DNA of 38,159 bases from IMG/VR virus record IMGVR_UViG_3300037246_001106, positions 1 through 38,159 of that record; one strand, written 5' to 3'. The translations under genes were made by a program, and so were the position numbers. Of the stretch, positions 23,912 to 31,946 are shown one piece after another (positions within the stretch are counted from its first letter, which is position 1; every line of letters starts with the position of its first letter). The notes under the pieces are model-generated. The model worked only from the letters and a program-made list of their open reading frames with translations, was not told the origin of the DNA and ran no database searches. The DNA is from a virus.

Positions 23912-24801
23912 TAGTTTCTTCTCCTGATTTTCTTACGTTTTGGTTTCTGTTTACCCGTGGTCAGATCCTTCACTTTTTGGAACGTCGGGTTGACGAGTAG
24001 CTCCGGGATCGGTCCAGCGGACACTGGTCTGCGAATCTTTGTCGAGTAGTACGCATGAGGACCGATTCGCATACAGTAGTCCACGTGCCTGACTTCTTCT
24101 TTATCTTCCGTTTCCCAACGCTCTTTAATGAACGTTGATCCGATGGCATCGACAGCACCGTCGAGGAAGGAACTCACTGACGGCATCACGCGTGCACCGA
24201 TGCTGGGCTCGATGGACTCTTCTTCATCGTCGCCTGCTTCGTTGATACGTTCGTGCGCAATCAGCAGCAAATTGTAATGGTCAGACAGGTCACGGAAGTC
24301 GCTGATGAATTGCTTCAGCATTCCGGACAGCTGTCCCCAGTTGCGTTGCGTGAATGTTTCGTCTCGACCCTTGCGGCCTTTGCGTAGCACCTCAGCCATG
24401 CCGATGTCTTGCAGGTTGCTCACCTGATCAATGACGATGGATTTGTACGCGACGTCGGTTTCTTGGTTGAGCAACGCCCAGTACAGCTCGTCGATCTCCT
24501 GCCACTCAGTGACACGCACGACATCGATGTCTTCTTCGAGAGCGATGGTCTCGGTGCCGCGCTCGTTTGTATCGATGAACAGGATTGGCTTGGGGAACGT
24601 CGAACCGAAGTGCGTCTTGCCGGTGCCAGAGCGACCGTACACCATCATCACCGTGTTCGTTTTCAGTTCAGTGACTGGCTGGATTTTGTCAAGGATCGAG
24701 GACGTGGGGGCAGCTGCTTTTTTTATTACCTTGCGTCCCAGAACTTTTTTCTTCTTTGTGACCTTCAATCTCGGCTTCGTCTTCTTGGGTCTAGCTGCCA
24801 T
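23911..24801 (-). CDS. RecA-fold ATPase, Sak4/AAA_24-like recombinase
   Basis: This 296-residue protein has a very basic N-terminus (KKTKPRLKVTKKKKVLGRK). The Walker A motif is VYGRSGTGKTHF (residues 54-65), followed by LFIDTNERGTETI. A Walker B-like strand reads SIVIDQVSNLQD (D125), and LLLIAHE comes later. This is the compact RecA-like core of phage Sak4-type single-strand annealing proteins and the phage nucleotide-binding (AAA_24) family. It would drive ATP-dependent strand annealing with the SSB-like protein next to it. GAGGAG precedes ATG 24801. The gene overlaps the upstream nuclease by 11 bp. Confidence 0.8.
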   Translation of the reverse strand: MAARPKKTKPRLKVTKKKKVLGRKVIKKAAAPTSSILDKIQPVTELKTNTVMMVYGRSGTGKTHFGSTFPKPILFIDTNERGTETIALEEDIDVVRVTEWQEIDELYWALLNQETDVAYKSIVIDQVSNLQDIGMAEVLRKGRKGRDETFTQRNWGQLSGMLKQFISDFRDLSDHYNLLLIAHERINEAGDDEEESIEPSIGARVMPSVSSFLDGAVDAIGSTFIKERWETEDKEEVRHVDYCMRIGPHAYYSTKIRRPVSAGPIPELLVNPTFQKVKDLTTGKQKPKRKKIRRRN

Positions 24802-25798
24802 GTCTTTCTCCTCGCGCCACGTAGTCAGCCTTCCTTACGAAGTCTGCATCGAGACCGCGTATTTCGGCTTCACACAGGGTGCGGAATTCGCACGTCGTGC
24901 AGTTAAAAGGTGACATGTTGCGAGTACAGCGTCCGCCATCACGCTTGGCCTGAATCTCAGCTGTCGTTTGCAGGAAGTCATTGACCACCGCGACGATCAT
25001 GTCGGTGTTGGGTAGTGGCAGGAATACACGCTCGAAAAACGAATCCTCCTTGCCTTTGAGGAGCGACAGCATATCGTCATAGTCCTGTTCAACCAACCCA
25101 TTCTTGCGAATTGCCTGACGATAGGTGTAGGGGTCGCAGTCAAGGTTCTTACGCTTGCTCAGGGAGCCGTTCTTGAGCACTTCGGGCGAGGTGGGTGCCT
25201 TGGCCTTACCGTAGTCCCAGCAGACGCCATCGATCTTCTCCTTCGGGTTCTGCATGCCATAGGCCCAGACGTAGAGTAGGAGCTGCAGCTCGCTGAAGCG
25301 ATCCTCAGCCGTTGGAATGCCCTTCACAAATTTGTGGTCCATCACCCACCGACGCTTCTGTGGGTCCACAGCAATCTTGTCGATGAAGCCGATGAATTTG
25401 ACGTTGATCGCACTGTCACCACCCAGCTTGTTCAGGTCCACTTCGATCTTCAGCTCAGTCTGTTCGTATTTCAGCGGGTCGCGACGGTACTTGCGCAGGT
25501 AACCCTCGAAGATCTGGCCGCAGTCGCCGATGATGTCACCGTGCATATCACGCTCTTCTTCGAAGTAGGCAGCGTACTTGTCGGCGTAAACTTCCAGCAC
25601 GTCCCACGGATCTTCGCCCTCGTATTTCAGTCCATGGATCTTGGTGTTGATGTACGCGTTGAGCATCTCGTGCAGGATCTCGCCGCGCAGTAAACGTACG
25701 CCTTTAAATTTGCGCTTGAGACGTTCGAGATAGCGATAGCTCCACGCCTTCGGACAGCGGCGATAGGAGTTGACCTCGCTGAAACTAATCTGCTCCAT
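24791..25798 (-). CDS. RecB/Cas4-like PD-(D/E)XK exonuclease with Fe-S cysteines
   Basis: The protein has 335 residues from ATG 25798, chosen because GAGG lies six bases upstream; ATG 25804 is directly against that site. It starts with ISFSEVNSYRRCPKAWSYRY (C15), the usual Cas4/AddB opening. Nuclease residues are D140 in GFIDKIA, D154 and K156 in WVMDHKF, and the QxxxY motif in LQLLLYVWAY. Three further cysteines (C291, C300, C303) plus C309 (RCTRNM, NCTTCEFRTLC) would complete a 4Fe-4S site. It degrades or trims DNA ends for recombination. It is encoded between the polymerase cluster and the Sak4-like ATPase. Confidence 0.8.
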   Translation of the reverse strand: MEQISFSEVNSYRRCPKAWSYRYLERLKRKFKGVRLLRGEILHEMLNAYINTKIHGLKYEGEDPWDVLEVYADKYAAYFEEERDMHGDIIGDCGQIFEGYLRKYRRDPLKYEQTELKIEVDLNKLGGDSAINVKFIGFIDKIAVDPQKRRWVMDHKFVKGIPTAEDRFSELQLLLYVWAYGMQNPKEKIDGVCWDYGKAKAPTSPEVLKNGSLSKRKNLDCDPYTYRQAIRKNGLVEQDYDDMLSLLKGKEDSFFERVFLPLPNTDMIVAVVNDFLQTTAEIQAKRDGGRCTRNMSPFNCTTCEFRTLCEAEIRGLDADFVRKADYVARGERHGS

Positions 25799-25949
25799 TG
25801 TCATCCTCGCGTATTTTTTCCATCATAGTGTCGGTGAAGATTTTCAGCGTATCTTCGAGCTGCATTATCGCTGCGCACTGGATCTCTTCGACGGAGTGAC
25901 CTTTGTTTTGCAATAGCTTGATTTTGGTTAGCTGTTTCTCATGCCGCAT
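25785..25949 (-). CDS. 54-residue protein between polymerase and nuclease genes
   Basis: ATG 25949 has AAAGGAG six bases upstream and gives a 54-residue frame to TAG at 25785. It overlaps the polymerase stop by 11 bp and the nuclease start by 14 bp, exactly filling the gap, as other genes in this operon do. The protein is helical: KQLTKIKLLQNKGHSVEEIQ then AAIMQLEDTLKIFTD, ending acidic. No metal or membrane motif was seen. Function is unknown; it may be a polymerase accessory or regulator by position only. Confidence 0.65.
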   Translation of the reverse strand: MRHEKQLTKIKLLQNKGHSVEEIQCAAIMQLEDTLKIFTDTMMEKIREDDNGAD

Positions 25950-28452
25950 ATTTTTCTCCTTTACCCCATGGTCCTAACTCAGCTTCGCCCTCCATCGGCA
26001 CGCTGAGATTAATTTTGAATGTTTCAAGCAGCTTCGGTGAAGCAGCGATTTCCAACATCTGAGGGACACATTCATCGATGCATTCGTCGCGGACAATAGT
26101 TAACACAGCGTCATGGTGCTCACCGACCAGACGCACCTGACTGCGCTTGAACGTCTCGTGAATTTCGATGAGCACCATGGCTTTCCAATCTCCGATCAGA
26201 CCCTGCACGGGGCTATTCACTGCCTGACGCTCGTTCTCCATGCGAACGTATTTGTCTCTGGCTTGAATGCCGGGGAGTCGTCTCATACGACCCGTCAGGC
26301 AGCGAATAAAACCGTCGGTCTTTGCCAATCGTTTTGTGCGTGTGTGCCATCCTGCCAGTCGAGAGTAGAGACGGAAATATGCCCTGCGCGAGTTTTTCGC
26401 TTCAGTCATGGTTGGTGTCCAACCGTAGTCGAGCGTTGCCTGTTGGATGAACTTCTTCTCATACATGCCAAAGATGTAACCGAAATTAATTGCCTTAGCA
26501 CGCGTTCGACCTTCGTACCATTTTGGATCGATTGCGATGCACTTCTTGGGTCCTGCCTCCATCATGATCTCAAGGGACCGACTGTACGAGTGCGCTCTGT
26601 GGGTCAGCTTCTCTGCAGTCGCAAACACGCGCTCACTCCATTCGCTTTCGCTGGTGATGCCCAAGTTTTCAATCATCGTGCGCCAGTGAACGTCTATGCC
26701 GTCAACGAAGCACCGACGCATCTCTGGGTCTTTAGACAGGTGCGCTGCGATGCGCATCTCTGCCGTTGCAAGATCCAATGCACAGAATGTCCAGCCCTTG
26801 GGAGCGGTAATGAGGTTGCGAATTTGCCCGTCACGCGGGATCGGGTGCAGCGGTGAGCTGTAACGTCCGGTGACAGTGCCGTGCAATTTGTAGTCGAAAT
26901 AATATTTGTCACCGACACGATATTTCTGCCACCCTTTAATATAGGTGTTGAACATTTTCGCTGCGCCACGATAGGCGAGCAACTTCTTAACGACGGGTTT
27001 TGTTGCGATGCTGAGCAGCGCTTCTTCAGATGTGGAGTTTGCCCCTTTCTTCGTAAAAATTTTGCACTGATATCCCAGATCCTCGTATAGGAGTTTTCCG
27101 ATCTGCGCTGGACTGTTCCAATTCACTTCGTGCCCTGCCATGTCGTTCAGCTCTTCGCGCGACGTGATCATTTTGGACAGTAGGTCGAGCCCGACTTCTT
27201 TGCGGCCTTCCGCATTGATCACGAGGCCTTCCATTTCGGCGTCTTCCATTGCGCGTGCACCGGGCATGGTGATCTTCCAGAATACGCGATGCAGCTCCGG
27301 CTCAGCACGCAGCATTTTCATGAATAGGTGCGCAAGGCGGAAGGTGTACTGGGCATCCTGACCACAATATTTGTAGTTGCGCATGGGCTTCTCGGACTTG
27401 CCCTGCTTCTCGGCGAGCGGGATGTCATACTCAGGCTCATCGAGATAAGTGCGGCACAGGCTGGTCAGATCGTGCGCGAGATTTTCATCCAGTACGTGGT
27501 GCGCGAGCATGACGTCGAAGGTCAAGCGGAATGAACCACCGAACATACAACGCATCCACTTGTTGTCGAACTTCCCATTCTGGGCGTAAGCTTTTTTGTT
27601 GTCACGATGAGCAAGAAAAAACAAAAGCCGCATCAGTTTCCCAAGAGCATCACCGTGTGCAAACGGGGAGTGCGAAAATCGCTGGTAATCAGGATGCATA
27701 AATCCGGGGATGACCCAAGTCCTGTGTTCGAGGGCTATTGCAATTGCCGTGATGCGCCGCTCTTTATTGAATGGGGGTTCATCGAAGGGGAAAAGGCCAG
27801 ATGTCTCGCAGTCGTATGCGAATTCGGATGCCTCCTCAAATTCTCGTATAAAGGTACTCAAGTTGCCTTTTCTGACAACCGTCCAGTTGACTGTATCATC
27901 GCGCAAGCCGCCCTTCATGAGTCGAGCGAGCCGAGCGATGTCATCTTGAAAAGCAGGGAGCTTCGACGGATCGCGAAGTGTGTACGTCGGATCAAAGAGG
28001 GGCATCCCGATGAACTCGACTTTGGGATTCTCTATGATCTCTCCATGATACTGAGTGATCTTCGCCTTTCCCCGGAAGAGCGTCTTCGTCGCGAGGACTC
28101 CGGTTGTGACGACGTACCCCGGCTTTAATTCTGCGATTTCTTGTTCGAGGTAGGGACGGCATGCTTTGACTTCAGCTGCGGTCGGTTTTCGATCTTTCGG
28201 CGGACGGCATTTGACGAGCTGGGTGATGTAAGTTTTGTCGAGCAGATTATTTTTGTGCAGCTCGTTGCGCAGAATCTTGCCACCGTCTCCGAGGAACGGC
28301 ACGCCTCGCTTGTCTTCGATTGCGTTGGGTGATTCCCCGACTACCATAACCTTAATGTCGTCAGAGTGTTGCGGGCCAGAGCCTCTCATACAAACGGTCG
28401 CAGCGGTGGCGTGGAGGCTGCAGTCGGTACAATTCGGGTTCAGGCTCGACAT
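25939..28452 (-). CDS. Uracil-DNA-glycosylase-like domain fused to DNA polymerase I
   Basis: The protein has 837 residues. Residues 1-185 form a family 4 UDG-like domain: cysteines C8, C11, C82, C98 suited to a 4Fe-4S cluster, GESPNAIEDKRGVPFLGDGG (residues 39-58) and ITQLVKCRPPKDRKPT. Residues ~205-380 form a DnaQ-like 3'-5' exonuclease with intact acids (DCET D214/E216, NGKFD D296, YCGQD D366). Residues ~390-837 form a family A polymerase: motif A LDLATAEMR (D560), motif B RAKAINFGYIFG (R649/K653), motif C EHHDAVL (H780-D781). It is the replicative polymerase. Phage SPO1 polymerase also has an N-terminal UDG-like domain. About 40 extra residues lie before motif B. The ribosome site at ATG 28452 is weak. 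Confidence 0.85.
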   Translation of the reverse strand: MSSLNPNCTDCSLHATAATVCMRGSGPQHSDDIKVMVVGESPNAIEDKRGVPFLGDGGKILRNELHKNNLLDKTYITQLVKCRPPKDRKPTAAEVKACRPYLEQEIAELKPGYVVTTGVLATKTLFRGKAKITQYHGEIIENPKVEFIGMPLFDPTYTLRDPSKLPAFQDDIARLARLMKGGLRDDTVNWTVVRKGNLSTFIREFEEASEFAYDCETSGLFPFDEPPFNKERRITAIAIALEHRTWVIPGFMHPDYQRFSHSPFAHGDALGKLMRLLFFLAHRDNKKAYAQNGKFDNKWMRCMFGGSFRLTFDVMLAHHVLDENLAHDLTSLCRTYLDEPEYDIPLAEKQGKSEKPMRNYKYCGQDAQYTFRLAHLFMKMLRAEPELHRVFWKITMPGARAMEDAEMEGLVINAEGRKEVGLDLLSKMITSREELNDMAGHEVNWNSPAQIGKLLYEDLGYQCKIFTKKGANSTSEEALLSIATKPVVKKLLAYRGAAKMFNTYIKGWQKYRVGDKYYFDYKLHGTVTGRYSSPLHPIPRDGQIRNLITAPKGWTFCALDLATAEMRIAAHLSKDPEMRRCFVDGIDVHWRTMIENLGITSESEWSERVFATAEKLTHRAHSYSRSLEIMMEAGPKKCIAIDPKWYEGRTRAKAINFGYIFGMYEKKFIQQATLDYGWTPTMTEAKNSRRAYFRLYSRLAGWHTRTKRLAKTDGFIRCLTGRMRRLPGIQARDKYVRMENERQAVNSPVQGLIGDWKAMVLIEIHETFKRSQVRLVGEHHDAVLTIVRDECIDECVPQMLEIAASPKLLETFKINLSVPMEGEAELGPWGKGEKYAA

Positions 28453-28541
28453 GGAGCCCGCGCGCTCAAGACCATTTCCAGTGCTCCGTAATCTCTGTTA
28501 GATTGGTCGGCCTAACAAAATTTAAACACTCATTTGAATTT

Positions 28542-28579
28542 GGAGGGGGGGTCTTCCCAACAGAGACGATCCCCCCTCC
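28542..28579. other. Stable GC hairpin beside an AT-rich stretch, candidate origin or control region
   Basis: GGAGGGGGGGTC (28542-28553) pairs with GATCCCCCCTCC (28568-28579) over 12 bp with one G-T wobble, leaving a 14-base loop. Directly to the left is an AT-rich run (about 28515-28540, AACAAAATTTAAACAC). The element sits in the 158-bp region between the divergent polymerase (28452, minus) and primase-polymerase (28611, plus) genes. No U-run follows it on either strand, so it is not a classical terminator. Replication origin, leader hairpin or regulator site are all possible. No convincing promoter was found here on either strand. Confidence 0.5.
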
Positions 28580-28610
28580 GGTTCTCACACCTACAACAAG
28601 AAGAGGCGAG

Positions 28611-30722
28611 ATGGCACAGGATAAAGCAGGATGGAACGCGACGCAAACTGCGTTGTACTGGTTAGCTATGGATGTCTACACAGTTCCGCTGCAGAGGAGG
28701 TCAAAAAGGCCTAAAGCCAAGAACTGGCCGCATCTCAGGCTAGTTGAAGAAGATTTAAAAAACGGCGCATTTAAGCCCGGTGACAACATCGGAGCACTCT
28801 GGGGCGAGCCATCTGCGCACGTTACCGACGTCGATCTGGACATGGACGAGGCTGTTTGGGTAGCTGAACAACTGCTTCCCGCGACGTACATTTACGGTCG
28901 CACCGACAAAGAATATTCACACTATATTTATCGCGTCGCGGGTGCGAAGACTAAAAAATGGCAGGTGGCCGAACTGGGCACCATCGTCGAAATTCGTTCT
29001 ACAGGATCCCAATCAGTCATCCCACCGTCGCGTCATCCTGAAGGTGGCAAGTATTTCACCAACAGTGACGGAGATGCCGAGTTTGTCTCCCTGACCAAGC
29101 TTGACCTCGAACGACTCTGCGATGAAATTGCCGTCGCTGCCGTCTTCCTTCATTACTACCCTGAGGCTGGATCTCGACACGACTTTGTCCATGCCTGCAC
29201 AGGTGCACTGTGTCACCAGCGGTGGCCTGCTAAAAAAGTGAAGCGCGTGATGGGTGCGATACTCACCATCATCCAAGACGAAGAAGACGAGATCGATGAC
29301 CGCATGAATGCGGTAGTCAACACCATCGAAAAACACGAGGCTGGTGATCGCACAAAAGGATTCACCACACTGACAGACTGGATGACGATGCCAGTCATCT
29401 CTGCACTGCGCAGGTGGACGCAGAGCGGAATGCACGAGGGACAGATCGTCACGCGTCCTGTCATAGATGCACCGAAAGGTGCGCCCAAGAAGATCACGTT
29501 CGATGATCAGTTGCTTGAAGTGCCCGGACTGGTCGGTGAGTGCGCAAAATGGGCACGCAGTGCACAGTATCTTGATCAGCCGATTTTCGCTCTCGCTTCT
29601 GGCATCATGTGCACCGCGTTGGCGAGCTGCAATCACTACGTCGTGCAACACTGGGACACGCCACTGCAGCCTTACCTCTTGGTGACAGCAGGAACAGGGG
29701 GCGGGAAGAATTCTGCACTCTCTGCAGTTACAGAATTCACGCATAGGGTGGGGCTCGATGATGTCGCCTTTCGAGGCTTCCAATCTTATTATGCGATGCT
29801 CGATATTTTAGGTGAGGAAGGAATGGCATGTTGGCTATGGGACGAAGCTGCGCGCTACATGGCAAACGTAAAAAATAGCAGCGGACAGGACTTTGCAATC
29901 CTCACGCACGTCATCTCTTTATATGGTGCAGCGAACCAATTTGTTCCCGGCGTTCCCGGTCGCAGACAATCAATCCCCGCTCTCGATCATCCGTTCCTTA
30001 CTCTTCTCGCTACCGCACAACCCGAAGCACTCATGGAAGCCATCACGGGTACTGCGCGCGAGACTGGCTTCGTCAATCGATTTGTTTTAATGGACACTGG
30101 CGACTACTTCCCTCCGCGCAACACACGTCGCACAAAAGTGTTCCCGTCAGCTCTCAAGAAACATGCGCGCGAACTTATTGCGCACGAGCCGCACGATGAC
30201 CACACTGAGATCGCGTTCGAAGACACCGATACGTTTTCACGTTTCGATGAGTACGAAGAATCATCGCGGCGTCGATCTCGTAAAGATGAAACGTGGGCGA
30301 GAGCAAATCAAAACGCACTCATCATGGCAGGCGTCGCAGCTGTCGGTGTCGATGCACATCGTCCTGTCATCACACCTGACATCGCGCGGTGGGCAATCAA
30401 ATTAGTATCGTGGAGCAACGAGTGCTGGGCAAGTAAAATGCAATTCATTTCGAGCGGCACCAGTTACGTCGAGAAGAATGCAAGGCGAGTTGAAGCCGTC
30501 ATCAGTCAGCCGCAAAAATATATGGAACAAAAACCAAATACATCAGCGCAGAAGCTGTGCATGAAGAATGGCATGATGCCCGCCGCAGCTCTCACGCGTA
30601 ATACAACTGACATTCAACGTAACAATCGCGAACACATCATCAACGATCTTCTCGAAGCCGAAGTCATCGGCACCACCGAAGCTCACGGAAACGTCTGCTA
30701 CTTCAGAAAATCATTCGACTAG
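28611..30722 (+). CDS. Bifunctional primase-polymerase / helicase-like protein
   Basis: The protein has 703 residues from ATG 28611, preceded by AAGAGGCGAG; the frame extends upstream only through non-coding sequence. The N-terminal ~180 residues form a prim-pol domain: VTDVDLDMDEA (D73, D75, D77), EYSHYIYR (H104), and IVEIRSTGSQSVIPPS then HPEGGKY. Residues ~350-560 form a DUF3987-like ATPase/helicase: VTAGTGGGKNSAL in the Walker A place (residues 358-370, GKN rather than GKS/GKT), a DEA box (WLWDEAARYM), and a C-terminal region to 703. It would make primers and unwind DNA at the fork with the polymerase encoded divergently. The Walker A change is discussed separately. Confidence 0.8.
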   Translation: MAQDKAGWNATQTALYWLAMDVYTVPLQRRSKRPKAKNWPHLRLVEEDLKNGAFKPGDNIGALWGEPSAHVTDVDLDMDEAVWVAEQLLPATYIYGRTDKEYSHYIYRVAGAKTKKWQVAELGTIVEIRSTGSQSVIPPSRHPEGGKYFTNSDGDAEFVSLTKLDLERLCDEIAVAAVFLHYYPEAGSRHDFVHACTGALCHQRWPAKKVKRVMGAILTIIQDEEDEIDDRMNAVVNTIEKHEAGDRTKGFTTLTDWMTMPVISALRRWTQSGMHEGQIVTRPVIDAPKGAPKKITFDDQLLEVPGLVGECAKWARSAQYLDQPIFALASGIMCTALASCNHYVVQHWDTPLQPYLLVTAGTGGGKNSALSAVTEFTHRVGLDDVAFRGFQSYYAMLDILGEEGMACWLWDEAARYMANVKNSSGQDFAILTHVISLYGAANQFVPGVPGRRQSIPALDHPFLTLLATAQPEALMEAITGTARETGFVNRFVLMDTGDYFPPRNTRRTKVFPSALKKHARELIAHEPHDDHTEIAFEDTDTFSRFDEYEESSRRRSRKDETWARANQNALIMAGVAAVGVDAHRPVITPDIARWAIKLVSWSNECWASKMQFISSGTSYVEKNARRVEAVISQPQKYMEQKPNTSAQKLCMKNGMMPAAALTRNTTDIQRNNREHIINDLLEAEVIGTTEAHGNVCYFRKSFD

Positions 30723-30735
30723 CCAAGTATCTGTT

Positions 30736-30784
30736 ATTTAACATAATTCAAGGACTTTACACGGGAGCCCTCCTGTGATATAGT
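30736..30784 (+). promoter_or_regulatory. Early promoter A with upstream ATTTAACATAA element
   Basis: ATTTAACATAA (30736-30746) is followed after nine bases by a -35 TTTACA (30756-30761), a 17-base spacer and a -10 TATAGT (30779-30784). The spacer contains GGGAG-CC-CTCC, an imperfect palindrome. It directly follows the prim-pol stop and precedes the thirteen-gene small cluster that starts at 30825. The same architecture recurs at 34078 and 36495. Confidence 0.75.
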
Positions 30785-30796
30785 ACGTCTCGTACT
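30782..30796. repeat. Perfect palindrome AGTACG-TCT-CGTACT over the transcription start
   Basis: A 6-bp inverted repeat with a 3-base centre overlaps the end of the -10 and the predicted start site of promoter A. This is where a repressor dimer would block transcription. It is absent from the two sister promoters. An operator role is inference. Confidence 0.5.
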
Positions 30797-30824
30797 GTTT
30801 CACAAATACCACAGGAGCACGACC

Positions 30825-31127
30825 ATGAGTAAAGTAGCAAAGAGAGACCTGCCCGGACTAGCCGATGAGCTTGGCTTCCTCCGCGCACAGATAGCGGACC
30901 TGAAAGATCGCGAGACAGATATTCGCGAGACCTTCATCGAAGCTGGCATTACTGCGATGGAAGGTGAGACCTTTCGCGCAGTAGTTGTAGAGTCCCTGCG
31001 CACGACCATCAACTGGAAGGCAGTAGCTGCGAAGCTGAAGCCCAGCCGTCAGCTGGTCACGTCGCACACCACGGAGAAGGAAGTCATCGCTATCCGTGTT
31101 AACGCCCGCCGAGGAGTAGCAGCGTGA
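30825..31127 (+). CDS. Small coiled-coil early protein
   Basis: This 100-residue protein is the first gene after promoter A, with CACAGGAGC upstream of ATG. The N-terminal ~45 residues are a probable coiled coil (LADELGFLRAQIADLKDRET then DIRETFIEAG). The rest is beta-type (MEGETFRAVVVESLRTTINW, VNARRGVAA). I do not recognise an enzyme motif. Proteins of similar layout (helix, then short beta region with KLxPSRQ) occur in early phage clusters. The stop overlaps the next GTG. Confidence 0.6.
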   Translation: MSKVAKRDLPGLADELGFLRAQIADLKDRETDIRETFIEAGITAMEGETFRAVVVESLRTTINWKAVAAKLKPSRQLVTSHTTEKEVIAIRVNARRGVAA

Positions 31128-31387
31128 GAATCGCAATCGCTGCCACGGGCAAATCCAAGAGTGTTGCCCAGTACCTGCCGAACAACTTTAAGGTACTGGG
31201 TCGCACGCTTGACAACACCGGCACGATCATCGTCGGTGTTGATGACCACGGCTGGTCACTCGACCAGTACGTGATTCCCCGACTTGGCTCCGCCATGATT
31301 CACTGCGAAGAGGTGTTCGAGATTAACGGTCTCAACATCAAGCAGCTGGAGCTGAATCTCAAACGTTACGAGGAGCAACTCTCATGA
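31124..31387 (+). CDS. Small hypothetical early protein
   Basis: The protein has 87 residues from GTG 31124 (GTGA overlap), with GAGGAG about seven bases upstream. It starts MRIAIAATGKSKSVAQYLP, then TIIVGVDDHGWSLDQYVI, an alternating beta/helix pattern that ends in a helix (NIKQLELNLKRYEEQL). There is no membrane segment or Cys cluster. Function is not recognised. It is tightly coupled to both neighbours. Confidence 0.6.
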   Translation: MRIAIAATGKSKSVAQYLPNNFKVLGRTLDNTGTIIVGVDDHGWSLDQYVIPRLGSAMIHCEEVFEINGLNIKQLELNLKRYEEQLS

Positions 31388-31653
31388 GCATCATGACCGC
31401 AGCGAACACGCTTGCAGATTTCCACGCGGACCTGAGTCACTTCACCGTCAACAAGTGGAACACCACACTGCTCGTGCGCAACGTAATGGAGAACGTCGCG
31501 CGCAAGCTCGAACTCGACATCCATCGCAACGACATAGCCGACACCCTGTACTGGATCTGCTGCGACCTCGAAGACTTCCCTAAGGATGAGGGCTTCGGTA
31601 GCAGCGATCACTACACCTACATTCAAAGAGCAAAAGAGGAGCTAGGAGCATGA
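31384..31653 (+). CDS. Small helical hypothetical early protein
   Basis: The 89-residue protein overlaps the previous stop (ATGA). It is all-helical by appearance: AANTLADFHADLSHFTVNKW, then RNVMENVARKLELDIHRNDI, ADTLYWICCDLEDFPKDEG. It is acidic with two adjacent cysteines. Such compact acidic proteins often bind host proteins, but this is only a general expectation for the region. It has no recognised family. Confidence 0.6.
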   Translation: MSIMTAANTLADFHADLSHFTVNKWNTTLLVRNVMENVARKLELDIHRNDIADTLYWICCDLEDFPKDEGFGSSDHYTYIQRAKEELGA

Positions 31654-31946
31654 GAATAGAAAGCGCACAAGGGATGGCAGTACAGCATCCGGATACATTC
31701 GAGGTCGCTGACATCGACCTCCTACGCGAAGTCGTCAAGCCCGGAGTGTACGCGAAGATCTGCATACTCGACGGTGGAGGCGAACGCATCTGGACCAAGG
31801 TCATCAAGGTTGACGGTGACAAGGTCAGAGCATCACTCGCCAATGATCCGTTCGGCCTCGAAGGCATGTCGCACGGTGACCGGGTCGAGTACCAGATGCA
31901 CAACGTCTACAACGTGACGTCGGTCGATGGGGAGGAGCTAGCGTAA
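31650..31946 (+). CDS. DUF2314-like small protein
   Basis: The protein has 98 residues. The C-terminal two-thirds read GGERIWTKVIKVDGDKVRAS then LANDPFGLEGMSHGDRVEYQ. This strongly resembles the DUF2314 core (W-V-x-V...VDGD...LxNDP...GD-x-V), a small beta-barrel of unknown function found in bacteria and phages. ATG overlaps the previous stop (ATGA), and its own stop overlaps the next ATG (TAATG). The molecular role is not known. Confidence 0.6.
   Translation: MRIESAQGMAVQHPDTFEVADIDLLREVVKPGVYAKICILDGGGERIWTKVIKVDGDKVRASLANDPFGLEGMSHGDRVEYQMHNVYNVTSVDGEELA

Noticed and set aside
27607-28128. A 173-codon plus-strand frame with a clean start
   Set aside because: It lies wholly antisense to the UDG/polymerase gene, whose protein motifs are unmistakable, and has no ribosome site worth noting. 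It is treated as a chance frame.
28542-28579. Rho-independent terminator
   Set aside because: The hairpin is strong, but no T-run follows on either strand and no transcript would end there in the gene layout.
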